NCBI GenBank assembly: GCA_902614915.1
Contig: CACMMX010000001.1
Span: forward strand, 1 to 64,000
Length of the DNA: 64,000 nt
Direction: 5' to 3'
Source: an uncultured Cryomorphaceae bacterium
Lineage (GTDB): Bacteria; Bacteroidota; Bacteroidia; Flavobacteriales; Schleiferiaceae
Shown here in pieces: positions 18,138 to 27,284 of the stretch (positions are counted from its first letter, which is position 1; each line of letters starts with the position of its first letter). Below the pieces are notes generated by a model. The model searched no databases. It worked only from the letters and a program-made list of their open reading frames with translations, and was not told the DNA's origin. The translations under genes were made by a program, and so were the position numbers.

Positions 18138-19250
18138 ATGAATGCAAAGCAAATTAAAGCTTATTTTGAAAATCCTGAAAAGATGAATGCATCTGTATTG
18201 ATTTCCTTACAACAGGCTGTTAAAGATTTTCCATACGCTGCTGCCTTGCACATACTTTACATGAAAGCACTTAAAATTGAAGATAGCTATCAGTTACCAG
18301 CTCAGGTAAAAAGAACAGCTATTACAGTACCTGATCCGTCATTACTCAAGTCGTTTTATGATTCTTCATACAACGATGAATTATCTGCCATTGAGTTTGA
18401 CATTGATGCCTTAAAAGCACAAGCAAAAATTAAGATTAAAAACAAAAAAACAACGTCGAAAGATTCAAAGAAAGCTTTAGAAACAGTTGGGGATAATACG
18501 GCTTATGAAGTTGTAAGCAAGAAGGATGAAAAGGTAGAGCCTATTGTGAATAAAGTTTTAAAACCAACCACCGTAACGCGCGAACCAGGAAATTTCAATC
18601 ACTTACCGGAGAATGTGCGGAACGCTATTTTAAGATCTAAAAAATTAAATAATTCTACTTCTGAAGAATCTACGGAGGTAACTAAAGTGCCAGCGCAGAA
18701 AAAACAAATTTCATCGCAGAAAAAACAGGTGATAATCAAGGTAGATGAGAATTTCACTACAGATAAATCGAATCAACAAAAAAAACATAAACCTAGTAGA
18801 GTTAAGTCAACCCGAGAAGCTTCTGATTATGACGGTATTAAAGTAAAAGATGATGTTCGTATTATGCCATTTAGTGAGAAAGCTTCGTTTTTGGAATGGT
18901 TGAATGCCGACTATTTCGTGGAAGTAAAAAAAGTTAATTCATCTGAAGAATTTGCAAAAATTGAAGTTGTTCAACAAGAGCATGAATTTGGAGAGGGAGA
19001 AGTACACAGAATCATAAAAAAACTTCCAAAATTTGAACCCACAATTTCTGATGGTAAGATTAATGTTTTTAACCTAGAGGCTGATAAAGAAGGTAGATTC
19101 GTTACGGAAACATTAGCAGAGATTTATTTTAATCAAAGAGTATTTGATAAAGCAATAAAAGCTTATGAGATTTTAAGTTTGAAATACCCAGAAAAAAGTA
19201 GTTTCTTTGCCGACCGAATAAAAGCAATTAAGAAAGAAATAAACTCATGA
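18138..19250 (+). CDS. hypothetical protein with C-terminal TPR-like helices
   Basis: I do not recognise a named family. The protein is 370 aa, without signal peptide or membrane helix. Residues 1-75 are helical (ISLQQAVKDFPYAAALHILYMKAL resembles a TPR-like hairpin). Residues 100-235 are a Lys/Ser/Thr-rich, likely disordered stretch with a short repeat of QKKQ. The C-terminus ETLAEIYFNQRVFDKAIKAY is a clear TPR unit. The gene is sandwiched between lptE (one base) and secG (four-base overlap), so it is co-transcribed with envelope-biogenesis genes; an adaptor role is inference. Confidence 0.75.
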   Translation: MNAKQIKAYFENPEKMNASVLISLQQAVKDFPYAAALHILYMKALKIEDSYQLPAQVKRTAITVPDPSLLKSFYDSSYNDELSAIEFDIDALKAQAKIKIKNKKTTSKDSKKALETVGDNTAYEVVSKKDEKVEPIVNKVLKPTTVTREPGNFNHLPENVRNAILRSKKLNNSTSEESTEVTKVPAQKKQISSQKKQVIIKVDENFTTDKSNQQKKHKPSRVKSTREASDYDGIKVKDDVRIMPFSEKASFLEWLNADYFVEVKKVNSSEEFAKIEVVQQEHEFGEGEVHRIIKKLPKFEPTISDGKINVFNLEADKEGRFVTETLAEIYFNQRVFDKAIKAYEILSLKYPEKSSFFADRIKAIKKEINS

Positions 19251-19612
19251 CAGCGTTATTTTCGATTCTAATAGTAGTAATATCATTACTTCTTGTTTTG
19301 GTAATACTCGTTCAAAATCCCAAAGGTGGTGGCTTAAGCTCCGCTTTTGGAGGAGATAGCCCTCAAATGTTAGGTGGTGTCAAAAAGACTACTGATTTTT
19401 TGGATAAAGCCACTTGGGGATTGGTTATTGGATTGTTTGCACTTGTAGTTGCTATGAATATGGTTGGAGGAGATGCCTCTGAAGAAGATGATACCCTCTT
19501 GCGTGAGCAGGTTGAAAGCGCCATCCCATTTCAGCCAGCACCTGTTCCTATTTCAACAGAAGCTCCTGCAAAAGAAATCCCTGTAGAGGATCTTCCTGAA
19601 AGCGTAGAATAA
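19247..19612 (+). CDS. secG: preprotein translocase subunit SecG
   Basis: SecG is the small accessory subunit of the SecYEG channel. Two membrane helices flank the conserved cytosolic loop LVQNPKGGGLSSAFGG, the first at about residues 3-22 and the second at about 53-72. The protein is 121 aa, longer than the E. coli form because of an acidic, Pro-rich C-terminal tail (EAPAKEIPVEDLPESVE), a usual Bacteroidota feature. The start overlaps the stop of the preceding gene by four bases. Confidence 0.93.
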   Translation: MTALFSILIVVISLLLVLVILVQNPKGGGLSSAFGGDSPQMLGGVKKTTDFLDKATWGLVIGLFALVVAMNMVGGDASEEDDTLLREQVESAIPFQPAPVPISTEAPAKEIPVEDLPESVE

Positions 19613-19620
19613 TAAAATAC

Positions 19621-19730
19621 ATGCCAAAAACCTAATGACAATTCATTCGGTATTTATTTTAACTGACAGTTTTTCTCTTATCCTATTGCAGTTGATGTCA
19701 GAGTGGCATTAAAAAAGATTTGGCATAAAA
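19621..19730 (+). promoter_or_regulatory. repeat-rich upstream region of groESL
   Basis: The 157-base gap before groES holds an inverted repeat CTGACA (19663-19668) / TGTCAG (19696-19701) with 27 bases between, and two direct copies of TGGCAT followed by an A-run (19704 and 19721, 17 bases apart), plus an inverted copy ATGCCAAAA at 19621. No CIRCE element (TTAGCACTC-N9-GAGTGCTAA) is present. The arrangement suggests a heat-shock or chaperonin control site of another type. Confidence 0.45.
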
Positions 19731-19769
19731 TTTCGATAGAGAAGATTATAATTAATTAAAATTCAAAAG

Positions 19770-20048
19770 ATGGCAGATTTAAACATTCGTCCATTGGCTG
19801 ACCGAGTAATAGTAGAACCGGCAGCCGCCGAAACTACGACTGTATCCGGAATCATAATTCCAGATACCGCTCAAGAAAAACCACAAAGGGGAAAAGTAGT
19901 GGCCGTTGGCCAGGGTAAAAAAGATGAGCCAATCACAGTAAGCGTAGGAGATGAAGTTCTTTACGGAAAGTATAGTGGAACTGAATTCAAATTCGAAGGT
20001 ACTGATTATCTCATCATGCGTGAAGCCGATATTATGGCAATTGTTTAA
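19770..20048 (+). CDS. groES: co-chaperonin GroES
   Basis: The 10-kDa lid of the GroEL folding chamber. [45 protein letters not shown] contains the mobile loop ([10 protein letters not shown]) that binds GroEL, and the C-terminal [16 protein letters not shown] is the usual last strand. Length 92 aa is standard. It is 25 bases from groEL and is separated from secG by a regulatory gap with repeats. Confidence 0.98.
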   Translation: MADLNIRPLADRVIVEPAAAETTTVSGIIIPDTAQEKPQRGKVVAVGQGKKDEPITVSVGDEVLYGKYSGTEFKFEGTDYLIMREADIMAIV

Positions 20049-20061
20049 TCCTAACTGATAA

Positions 20062-21705
<1,644 letters not shown>

Positions 21706-21726
21706 TTCTCATTTTTAGCTAGAAAT

Positions 21727-21755
21727 AAAAAGCCACCCCACGGGGTGGCTTTTTT
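21727..21755 (+). terminator. groEL terminator
   Basis: GCCACCCC pairs with GGGGTGGC in a tight hairpin flanked by an A-run and six Ts. It lies 22 bases after the groEL stop and, because of the flanking A-run, may also work for the minus-strand gene that follows. Confidence 0.85.
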
Positions 21756-21769
21756 ATACCTTTATTCCG

Positions 21770-21900
21770 AAGATTTGCTAAAAATTTCGGTAATCACCAG
21801 GATATTATTACCTAAATTAATGGATGGACGTATTAAGGCCGTAAGGGTGGCGATTTTGGTTTCGACATAGCCGTCTTTAACCTTCGCTATTCTTTCTGAT
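21770..21900 (-). other. possible coding remnant downstream of the glycosylase gene
   Basis: In the frame shifted by one from the glycosylase gene, the minus strand stays open past its stop and reads SERIAKVKDGYVETKIATL and on to ILVITEIFSKSSE before a stop. The composition looks protein-like, but the only ATG of this frame lies deep inside the glycosylase gene and the upstream part looks like shadow reading. It may be the tail of a decayed gene. I do not recognise a family. Confidence 0.25.
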
Positions 21901-22587
21901 TTAGCGCGTAAAAGCTTCCAAATACTTCTCGATGTATTGTTCGCGGTCCTTGTACTTGTATTGCATGATATAGCGTGGATGCTCGAGCGGCAAGAATTCA
22001 GGGGTAAAGTGATGCTCTTTATTGAGTTTTTCAAGGAACTTCAGATTTTTCCCCGTACCAAAGACAATAATGCGTTCATTTTTACCGGCCAATTCAATCT
22101 GCTTTTTAATCTGCGTAACTAAAAATGGTGCCAGCGCGTTGGAAAAACTTGAGCGATCGTAATAGTTGAAGTTAATCCAATTACCATTTTTGTGCATCAC
22201 AAAGCCCAATGGGCATACGGAGCCAATAAAGAATTGTTCATAGAACTTTTTAGAACCACCGTAAGAATTTATTGCCTCATAAACGAATACTGAACTCGGC
22301 TCGTACGTCGAAAAACTTTTGAAAGGGATACCGCATTCAATTAATCGCTTGGTATCCGTGAAAGGGATTCCGGTGGCACCAGCACCCAACCTTCCTGGGT
22401 TAATTCCAAGGATTAGGTTTCGAGAGGTGTTATCATTATAGAACTTGTGATAGAAGCTATATAAGGCCTGATCTTGCTCGGAGCTTGCATCCTCAAAGGG
22501 ATTTAGGACATCTAGATCTTCATGGAGTAAGGAACGGTCGAAATCGAGCGATTTATAGAAGGCTAGAATGCGATCGGCCTTTGTCAT
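21901..22587 (-). CDS. uracil-DNA glycosylase family protein (SMUG-like)
   Basis: A base-excision repair enzyme of the uracil-DNA glycosylase superfamily. Motif 1, GINPGRLGAGATGIPF (residues about 61-76), resembles SMUG1 GMNPGPxGMAQTGVPFG, where Asn activates or positions water. The second motif is LEHPRYIMQY (about 201-210), corresponding to the HPSPR-type loop. No iron-sulfur cysteines are visible. The 228-aa length fits SMUG2-like bacterial proteins. It overlaps pth by four bases and so is probably co-transcribed. The exact base specificity cannot be read from sequence. Confidence 0.8.
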   Translation of the reverse strand: MTKADRILAFYKSLDFDRSLLHEDLDVLNPFEDASSEQDQALYSFYHKFYNDNTSRNLILGINPGRLGAGATGIPFTDTKRLIECGIPFKSFSTYEPSSVFVYEAINSYGGSKKFYEQFFIGSVCPLGFVMHKNGNWINFNYYDRSSFSNALAPFLVTQIKKQIELAGKNERIIVFGTGKNLKFLEKLNKEHHFTPEFLPLEHPRYIMQYKYKDREQYIEKYLEAFTR

Positions 22588-23150
22588 TTTTTGTTGAATT
22601 CACTCATGGTTGAGCTCAGTCCAGCAAGCGTAAAACTCTGACAAGCTTTAACACAATGTTCTAATAGTGCTGGAAGATTGAGTTGTTCATCATTATTCCA
22701 ATGCCCAAGTACATAATCCACTTGACTACCTTTAGGAAATTCATTACCTATACCAAATTTCAACCTTGGGTAATTTCCATGTCCGATTTTTTGTTGAATA
22801 TCCTTTAGTCCATTATGACCTGCATCTGATCCTTTACCACGTATACGGATAGCACCAAAAGGAAGGGCAATGTCATCAACGATAACTAAAATGTTCTCAA
22901 TCGAAATATTTTCCTCTTTCATCCAATAAAGAACGGCTTTACCACTTAGGTTCATGAATGTGGTTGGTTTAATGAGAATTAAGGTTCTACCCTTGCTTTT
23001 TGCTCGAGCAGTCATTGCATAACGCCCAGCTTCAAAAACAACATTGGACGCCTTTGCCAATGCGTCCAATGTTAAAAATCCAATATTATGACGGGTATTT
23101 TCATACTCGGAACCGGGATTACCCAAACCGATAATGAGAAACTTTTTCAT
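22584..23150 (-). CDS. pth: peptidyl-tRNA hydrolase
   Basis: Releases tRNA from drop-off peptidyl-tRNA. LIIGLGNPGSEYENTRHNIGF carries the conserved Asn and the catalytic His; KPTTFMNLSGKAV and VVDDIALPFGAIRIRGKGSDAGHNGLKDI are the other signatures, including the catalytic-pair Asp. Length 188 aa is typical. It lies 17 bases after the bL25 gene, the conserved bacterial prs-rplY-pth arrangement. Confidence 0.97.
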   Translation of the reverse strand: MKKFLIIGLGNPGSEYENTRHNIGFLTLDALAKASNVVFEAGRYAMTARAKSKGRTLILIKPTTFMNLSGKAVLYWMKEENISIENILVIVDDIALPFGAIRIRGKGSDAGHNGLKDIQQKIGHGNYPRLKFGIGNEFPKGSQVDYVLGHWNNDEQLNLPALLEHCVKACQSFTLAGLSSTMSEFNKK

Positions 23151-23167
23151 ACCCCTTAAGGTACAAT

Positions 23168-23791
23168 TTATTCTTCAGCAGTAGATTCAGCGGTAGCCTC
23201 GGCTCCTTCCTCAGCAGCACCCTCTTCATCCTCCTCCTCGTCAACCGCACCACGTGCTTTCTTAACTGTAACGATAACTGCAGTATCTGCATTAAGGATT
23301 TCACAATCACTCGGAGTTACATCACCTACTCGAATAGAATCGCCAATTCTCAAATTAGTAATATCTAATTCAATGTTATCAGGAAATTTACCTGGAATAG
23401 CTCGAATAGAAAGCTGACGCAAGATTGTTTTGAGTTTACCACCATTTAAAACCCCTCTGGCTTGTCCGCTGAGAACAACAGGTATATTCATTGTAACCGC
23501 GTTTCCTTCTACTAACTGAATAAAGTCAATATGTATCAACTCATCAGTTACTGGATGGAATTGCATGTCTTGGATTACAGCTTCCACAGAAACGTCACCA
23601 ACGGTAATTTTTGCCGTTTTAGCTTCTGCAGTATAAATAAGAGATTTGAAAGCGAAAACTGGCGCTGAAAAGTGAATTGGCTCTTTTCCGCCATAAACAA
23701 CACAAGGTATATTACCTGACTTACGCTCTGCTTTTGCATACTTAGAACCTACATTAGTTCTTTCATTTCCTTTAATTTCAACAGACTTCAT
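23168..23791 (-). CDS. rplY: 50S ribosomal protein bL25 (Ctc form)
   Basis: A 5S-rRNA-binding ribosomal protein of the long TL5/Ctc type. The N-terminal domain has VGSKYAKAERKSGNIPCVVYGG, and the beta domain has HIDFIQLVEGNAVTMNIPVVLSG and IRVGDVTPSDCEILN. The 207-aa protein ends in a very acidic tail (EEDEEGAAEEGAEATAE), common in Bacteroidota. It sits between prs (24 bases upstream) and pth. Confidence 0.95.
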   Translation of the reverse strand: MKSVEIKGNERTNVGSKYAKAERKSGNIPCVVYGGKEPIHFSAPVFAFKSLIYTAEAKTAKITVGDVSVEAVIQDMQFHPVTDELIHIDFIQLVEGNAVTMNIPVVLSGQARGVLNGGKLKTILRQLSIRAIPGKFPDNIELDITNLRIGDSIRVGDVTPSDCEILNADTAVIVTVKKARGAVDEEEDEEGAAEEGAEATAESTAEE

Positions 23792-23815
23792 CTTTGATCT
23801 TTTTTTATTCTGATA

Positions 23816-24754
23816 TTACATTATGAAGTGTCCTGAAATGCTCTCATGATGGTGAACATTCTTCATCACTTGAGCGAACATTTCAGCAACTGAGATCACG
23901 CGGATCTTCGGATTTTTTTTTGTTTGTGGAATAGTATCGGTAATTACCAATTCTTCTAATGCGCTGTTTGCAATTCTTTCATGAGCTGGTCCGCTTAAAA
24001 TGCCGTGTGTACAATAGGCACGAACAGATTTAGCGCCTTTCTCTTTTAACATTTCTGCCGCTTTGCATAGTGTACCACCTGTGTCTACCATGTCATCGAC
24101 GAGTATTATGTTTTTGCCAAAAACATCACCAATAACTGTCATCTTACCAATCAGGTTGGCCTTCTTACGTTCCTTATAACAAATAACTACATCAGCTTCG
24201 AGTTTTGATCCGTAGGCATGTGCTCTTTTCGCACCGCCCATGTCAGGTGAAGCGACGCAAAGATTATCTAAATTCATGGCTTCCACATCTTTTATGAAAA
24301 GTGCAGATGAATATAGGTGATCAACGGGAACTTCGAAAAATCCCTGAATTTGATCCGCATGAAGATCCATAGTCATTACTCTAGTCGCTCCTGCAGCCAT
24401 GAGAATTTTAGCAGCCAATTTAGCCCCAATTGGAACCCTTGGTTTATCTTTTCTGTCTTGACGCGCTAAACCAAAGTAAGGAACTACAGCTGTAATATGC
24501 TTGGCAGATGCACGTTTTGCTGCATCGCACAACAATAGGAGCTCCATCAAATTATCTGCCGGAGGGTTGGTGCTTTGAATTAAGAATACACGATTTCCGC
24601 GCACGGTTTCTTCAAATGAAGGACAAAATTCACCATCGCTAAACTCTGTTATTTTCACATGACCTTGTTGTACACCATATTGAACAGCAATATTATTGGC
24701 GAGCTCCATAGTATGACGTCCTGCAAATATTTTAGCATCAGGTAGCATTAGCAA
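23816..24754 (-). CDS. prs: ribose-phosphate pyrophosphokinase
   Basis: Makes PRPP from ribose 5-phosphate and ATP for nucleotide, His, Trp and NAD synthesis. Visible motifs are FSDGEFCPSFEETVRG, YFGLARQDRKDKPRVPI (ATP/metal loop), MDLHADQIQGFF and the PRPP-binding loop ILVDDMVDTGGTL. Length 312 aa is standard. The start could be the first or third codon (MLMLPDAKIF). It is the first gene of the minus-strand prs-rplY-pth-glycosylase run. Confidence 0.97.
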   Translation of the reverse strand: MLMLPDAKIFAGRHTMELANNIAVQYGVQQGHVKITEFSDGEFCPSFEETVRGNRVFLIQSTNPPADNLMELLLLCDAAKRASAKHITAVVPYFGLARQDRKDKPRVPIGAKLAAKILMAAGATRVMTMDLHADQIQGFFEVPVDHLYSSALFIKDVEAMNLDNLCVASPDMGGAKRAHAYGSKLEADVVICYKERKKANLIGKMTVIGDVFGKNIILVDDMVDTGGTLCKAAEMLKEKGAKSVRAYCTHGILSGPAHERIANSALEELVITDTIPQTKKNPKIRVISVAEMFAQVMKNVHHHESISGHFIM

Positions 24755-24877
24755 TTTATATCAGTGTTGTTAATGTAATTTATACACTTCCTAAAGGGGT
24801 GCAAATGTAAGTAAAAGAACGTTAAAAATGATTCTTAAATGGATGTGCATTGATTTTAATCAGTAAAATGTTAGGAG

Positions 24878-24901
24878 AATGCGATATCGCATTTATTTTT
24901 G
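24878..24901 (+). promoter_or_regulatory. tRNA-Leu promoter with palindromic spacer
   Basis: TATTTTTG at 24894-24901 matches TAnnTTTG and lies 18 bases before the tRNA. The spacer directly upstream of the box is a perfect 16-base palindrome, AATGCGATATCGCATT (24878-24893). A weak TTAG at 24871 is at the right distance for a -33 element. Confidence 0.5.
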
Positions 24902-24919
24902 TACCAAATTCCGAGTTAC

Positions 24920-25001
24920 GCCTGGGTGGCGGAATTGGTAGACGCGCTGGATTCAAAATCCAGTTCCCTCGGGAGTGCGGGTTCGATTCCCGCTCCAGGT
25001 A
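24920..25001 (+). tRNA. tRNA-Leu (anticodon CAA)
   Basis: The sequence folds as a class II tRNA: acceptor GCCTGGG/TCCAGGT (with end G-U pairs), D-arm GCGGAATTGGTAGACGC, anticodon stem-loop CTGGA-TTCAAAA-TCCAG with anticodon CAA, a short variable arm TTCCCTCGGGAGT, and T-arm GCGGGTTCGATTCCCGC. Discriminator A is encoded but CCA is not. The D-arm and variable arm are those of leucine tRNA, which would read UUG. Confidence 0.95.
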
Positions 25002-25007
25002 CTGAAA

Positions 25008-25043
25008 GGGAGACATTCGAAAGTTTGTCTCCCGTTTCTTTTT
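25008..25043 (+). terminator. terminator of tRNA-Leu
   Basis: GGGAGACA pairs with TGTCTCCC around a ten-base loop and is followed by GTTTCTTTTT. It begins seven bases after the tRNA. Confidence 0.8.
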
Positions 25044-25081
25044 AGCATTTAATGTTAAATAGAGATATATATTTGATGAGC

Positions 25082-25501
25082 ATGAATAAGCAAGAAAAAT
25101 ACGATAAAGCATATTTAAAAATGGCACTTGAATGGGCGCAATTGAGCCATTGTGAAAGAAAAAAAGTAGGCGCTCTAATCGTAAAGGATCGAATGATTAT
25201 CTCCGATGGTTTTAATGGTACACCTACGGGTTTCGAAAATCCATGTGAAGACGATGAAAACTATACGAAGTGGTACGTATTGCATGCAGAAGCGAACGCG
25301 ATTACAAAAGTAGCAAGTAGCACAGCAAGTGCTAAGGGAGCAACATTATATATTACAATGAGCCCTTGCCGAGAGTGTAGCAAGCTTATTCACCAAGTTG
25401 GTATTATAAAGGTTATTTACATAAATGAATATAAGGACCGAAGCGGTTTAGACTTTTTGATTAAAGCTGGTGTTGAGGTAGTACAAATGGATATCGATTG
25501 A
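25082..25501 (+). CDS. dCMP deaminase / ComEB-like cytidine deaminase family protein
   Basis: A zinc deaminase of the CDA/dCMP-deaminase superfamily, probably converting dCMP to dUMP for thymidylate synthesis. The zinc site is HAEANAI (His and proton-shuttle Glu) and SPCRECSKL (two Cys). VGALIVKDRMIISDGFNGTPTGFENPCED is the usual dCMP deaminase substrate segment. The track starts at 25052; the Met at 25082 (MNKQEKYDKAYLKMA) matches the family N-terminus better, giving 139 aa. The stop overlaps the TTG start of the following protease gene. Confidence 0.87.
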   Translation: MNKQEKYDKAYLKMALEWAQLSHCERKKVGALIVKDRMIISDGFNGTPTGFENPCEDDENYTKWYVLHAEANAITKVASSTASAKGATLYITMSPCRECSKLIHQVGIIKVIYINEYKDRSGLDFLIKAGVEVVQMDID

Positions 25502-26958
25502 AAAGAGAAAGTTTTATTATTTGGTTAGGAGTTTTTCTGCTCATTGGACTTTGGATAGGAAGTAAGTTTGGTCATTCCATACCTGAAAAAGACAAAATGG
25601 CTCAATTCTTTAAATACCTCAAGAATGAATATATTGAAGACATCGAATTAGACTCTCTAGAAAACCAAGCAATAGATTATATTCTATCGTCTTTAGATCC
25701 GCATAGCTCATATATTCCGCCTGAACAAGGAGTTGTTATGGCAGAAAGAATGGAAGGTGTTTTTTCCGGAATCGGTGTAGAGTTTACTGTTAAAAACGAT
25801 ACACTAGTTTTTATAAATATTATACAATCAGGTCCTGCATATGATTCAGGAGTTCAGTCTGGTGACCGTGTTTTTGCAATTGATGGAGATACAATTGTAG
25901 GAGATGAATTGAATAATGAGGTGGTCACCTCAAAAATTAAGGGCAAGAGAGGAACCAAGGTTCAATTAGATATCAAAAGAAAAAAGAAATTGCTGACTAT
26001 TGAGTTAACACGAGATCTTGTCCCAATCGAGAGTGTCATTCATTTAGAAACAGAGGATAGTATTGGTTATTTGAAAGTAGATCGGTTTTCGGAGACGACT
26101 TATAATGAATTTCTGGGTCACTTGGAGCAGTTATCTGCAGAGGGAATGAATAAACTGATTGTAGATTTAAGAGATAATCCTGGTGGATATCTCCACGAGG
26201 CAGTAGCGATGGCAGATGAATTTCTTGAAAAGGGGAAACTAATCGTTACCACGCGCTATCGAAACGGTTCTATTCACAATGTAAAAGCAAAATCAGGTGA
26301 CCGATACGAATCTATACCTATTCATATAATAATAAATGAAAATTCTGCGAGTGCATCGGAGGTTTTTACTGGCGCCCTTCAAGATAATGACCGTGCTACG
26401 GTATATGGAAAAACCTCCTTCGGCAAAGGACTTGTTCAGGAAGATAAAATTCTAGGGGATGGTTCAAAAGTCCGACTAACGGTGGCGTACTATTATACTC
26501 CCAGTGGTCGTTCAATTCAAAAACCATACAAAGCAGATCAAGTGTTTAACAAAGGAGTGTTCTTAAGTGATACAGGACGAGTTTTATATTCTCAAGGAGG
26601 CATAGAGCCTGATATAGAATTGCATAATGATAGTGTGTCTTATTTTTGGACTTTCTCGTTTGGGACTATTGATGCTTTTGGTTTCGAATTTGCTGATTCC
26701 ACGAGAGAGTCTTTCCAACAATTAACTCTACCCACATTCTTATCAAGCTTCACGATTCCAGATAAAATTTTGTTGCTCTTCCTAGAATTCGGAGGTTATG
26801 GATTGTCCTTAGAAGATTTAGGTGCATCAGACAGAAAAGAATTAAAGCTCCTTTTAAAAGCTGGAATTGCAAAGAATTTATGGGGTTTTGATGCCTACAG
26901 AAAAGTCGTCCTTCTTGGTGATCCCATTATTGAAAAAGTTAAAAGTCACTTGAAATAA
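25498..26958 (+). CDS. S41 family C-terminal processing peptidase with PDZ domain
   Basis: A periplasmic, membrane-anchored Ser/Lys protease of the CtpA/Prc type. It starts with a TTG codon, shown by TTGA overlap with the preceding stop. Residues 5-23 are an uncleaved signal anchor. A PDZ domain follows (GIGVEFTVKNDTLVFINIIQSGPAYDSGVQSGDRV). The protease core has DLRDNPGGYLHEAV, the catalytic Ser in ENSASASEVFTGAL and the catalytic Lys in GKTSFGKGLVQ. Length 486 aa, with a C-terminal helical region after about 375. It ends at a terminator. Confidence 0.92.
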   Translation: MKRESFIIWLGVFLLIGLWIGSKFGHSIPEKDKMAQFFKYLKNEYIEDIELDSLENQAIDYILSSLDPHSSYIPPEQGVVMAERMEGVFSGIGVEFTVKNDTLVFINIIQSGPAYDSGVQSGDRVFAIDGDTIVGDELNNEVVTSKIKGKRGTKVQLDIKRKKKLLTIELTRDLVPIESVIHLETEDSIGYLKVDRFSETTYNEFLGHLEQLSAEGMNKLIVDLRDNPGGYLHEAVAMADEFLEKGKLIVTTRYRNGSIHNVKAKSGDRYESIPIHIIINENSASASEVFTGALQDNDRATVYGKTSFGKGLVQEDKILGDGSKVRLTVAYYYTPSGRSIQKPYKADQVFNKGVFLSDTGRVLYSQGGIEPDIELHNDSVSYFWTFSFGTIDAFGFEFADSTRESFQQLTLPTFLSSFTIPDKILLLFLEFGGYGLSLEDLGASDRKELKLLLKAGIAKNLWGFDAYRKVVLLGDPIIEKVKSHLK

Positions 26959-26968
26959 ATTGATTAAA

Positions 26969-27003
26969 TAAAAAACCCCGAAGGCTTTGCTTTCGGGGTT
27001 TTA
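26969..27003. terminator. bidirectional terminator
   Basis: AAAACCCCGAAGGC pairs with GCTTTCGGGGTTTT around a short loop, A-rich before and T-rich after. It separates the convergent S41 protease gene and small lipoprotein gene. Confidence 0.85.
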
Positions 27004-27022
27004 GTGTTTCAATGAGAAGATT

Positions 27023-27232
27023 TTAATGGTCGTGACCTTCGTGTGTTTCCTCCTCCATTGGAGCTTCTTCCATTGTAGAGTCAGCTGCTGTAGTGTCTAC
27101 TGCCTCTTCCATTGGCTCTTCAGCTGGTGTTTCCATCATTGGCTCTTCAGCCGGTGCTTCTTCCGCTGGTGCAGCACAAGCTACCATGGCTAATGCTATG
27201 ACCGCTGAAGCAAAAATGTTAAATTTTTTCAT
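27023..27232 (-). CDS. small acidic lipoprotein with Glu/Pro repeats
   Basis: A 69-aa protein with a good SPase II signal (MKKFNIFASAVIALAMVAC, Cys about 19). The mature part is almost only Glu, Ala, Pro, Met and Thr in repeats such as EEAPAEEP and METPAEEPMEEA, ending in HEGHDH. Net charge is strongly negative and no fold is expected. The terminal His/Asp/Glu cluster could bind metal, but this is inference. It is monocistronic, facing a shared terminator. Codon use is repetitive (gaa/gag, gct). I do not recognise a named family; many Bacteroidota carry such short lipoproteins. Confidence 0.75.
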   Translation of the reverse strand: MKKFNIFASAVIALAMVACAAPAEEAPAEEPMMETPAEEPMEEAVDTTAADSTMEEAPMEEETHEGHDH

Positions 27233-27284
27233 TTCGCGAACGATTATTTATTGATATGTTGCCAATATAATACATATCAAATCC

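Noticed and set aside
19681-19740. Sigma-54 promoter for groES (TGGCA...GC)
   Set aside because: The GG and GC of the two TGGC copies are about 16 bases apart, not the fixed 10 required, so the sigma-54 consensus fails.
19613-19769. CIRCE operator upstream of groESL
   Set aside because: No TTAGCACTC / GAGTGCTAA pair was found; HrcA control is not supported.
21762-22034. 90-aa minus-strand ORF as a full gene
   Set aside because: Its N-terminal half is inside the glycosylase gene and reads as Ser/Thr/Asn-rich shadow. Only the tail beyond the glycosylase stop looks coding.
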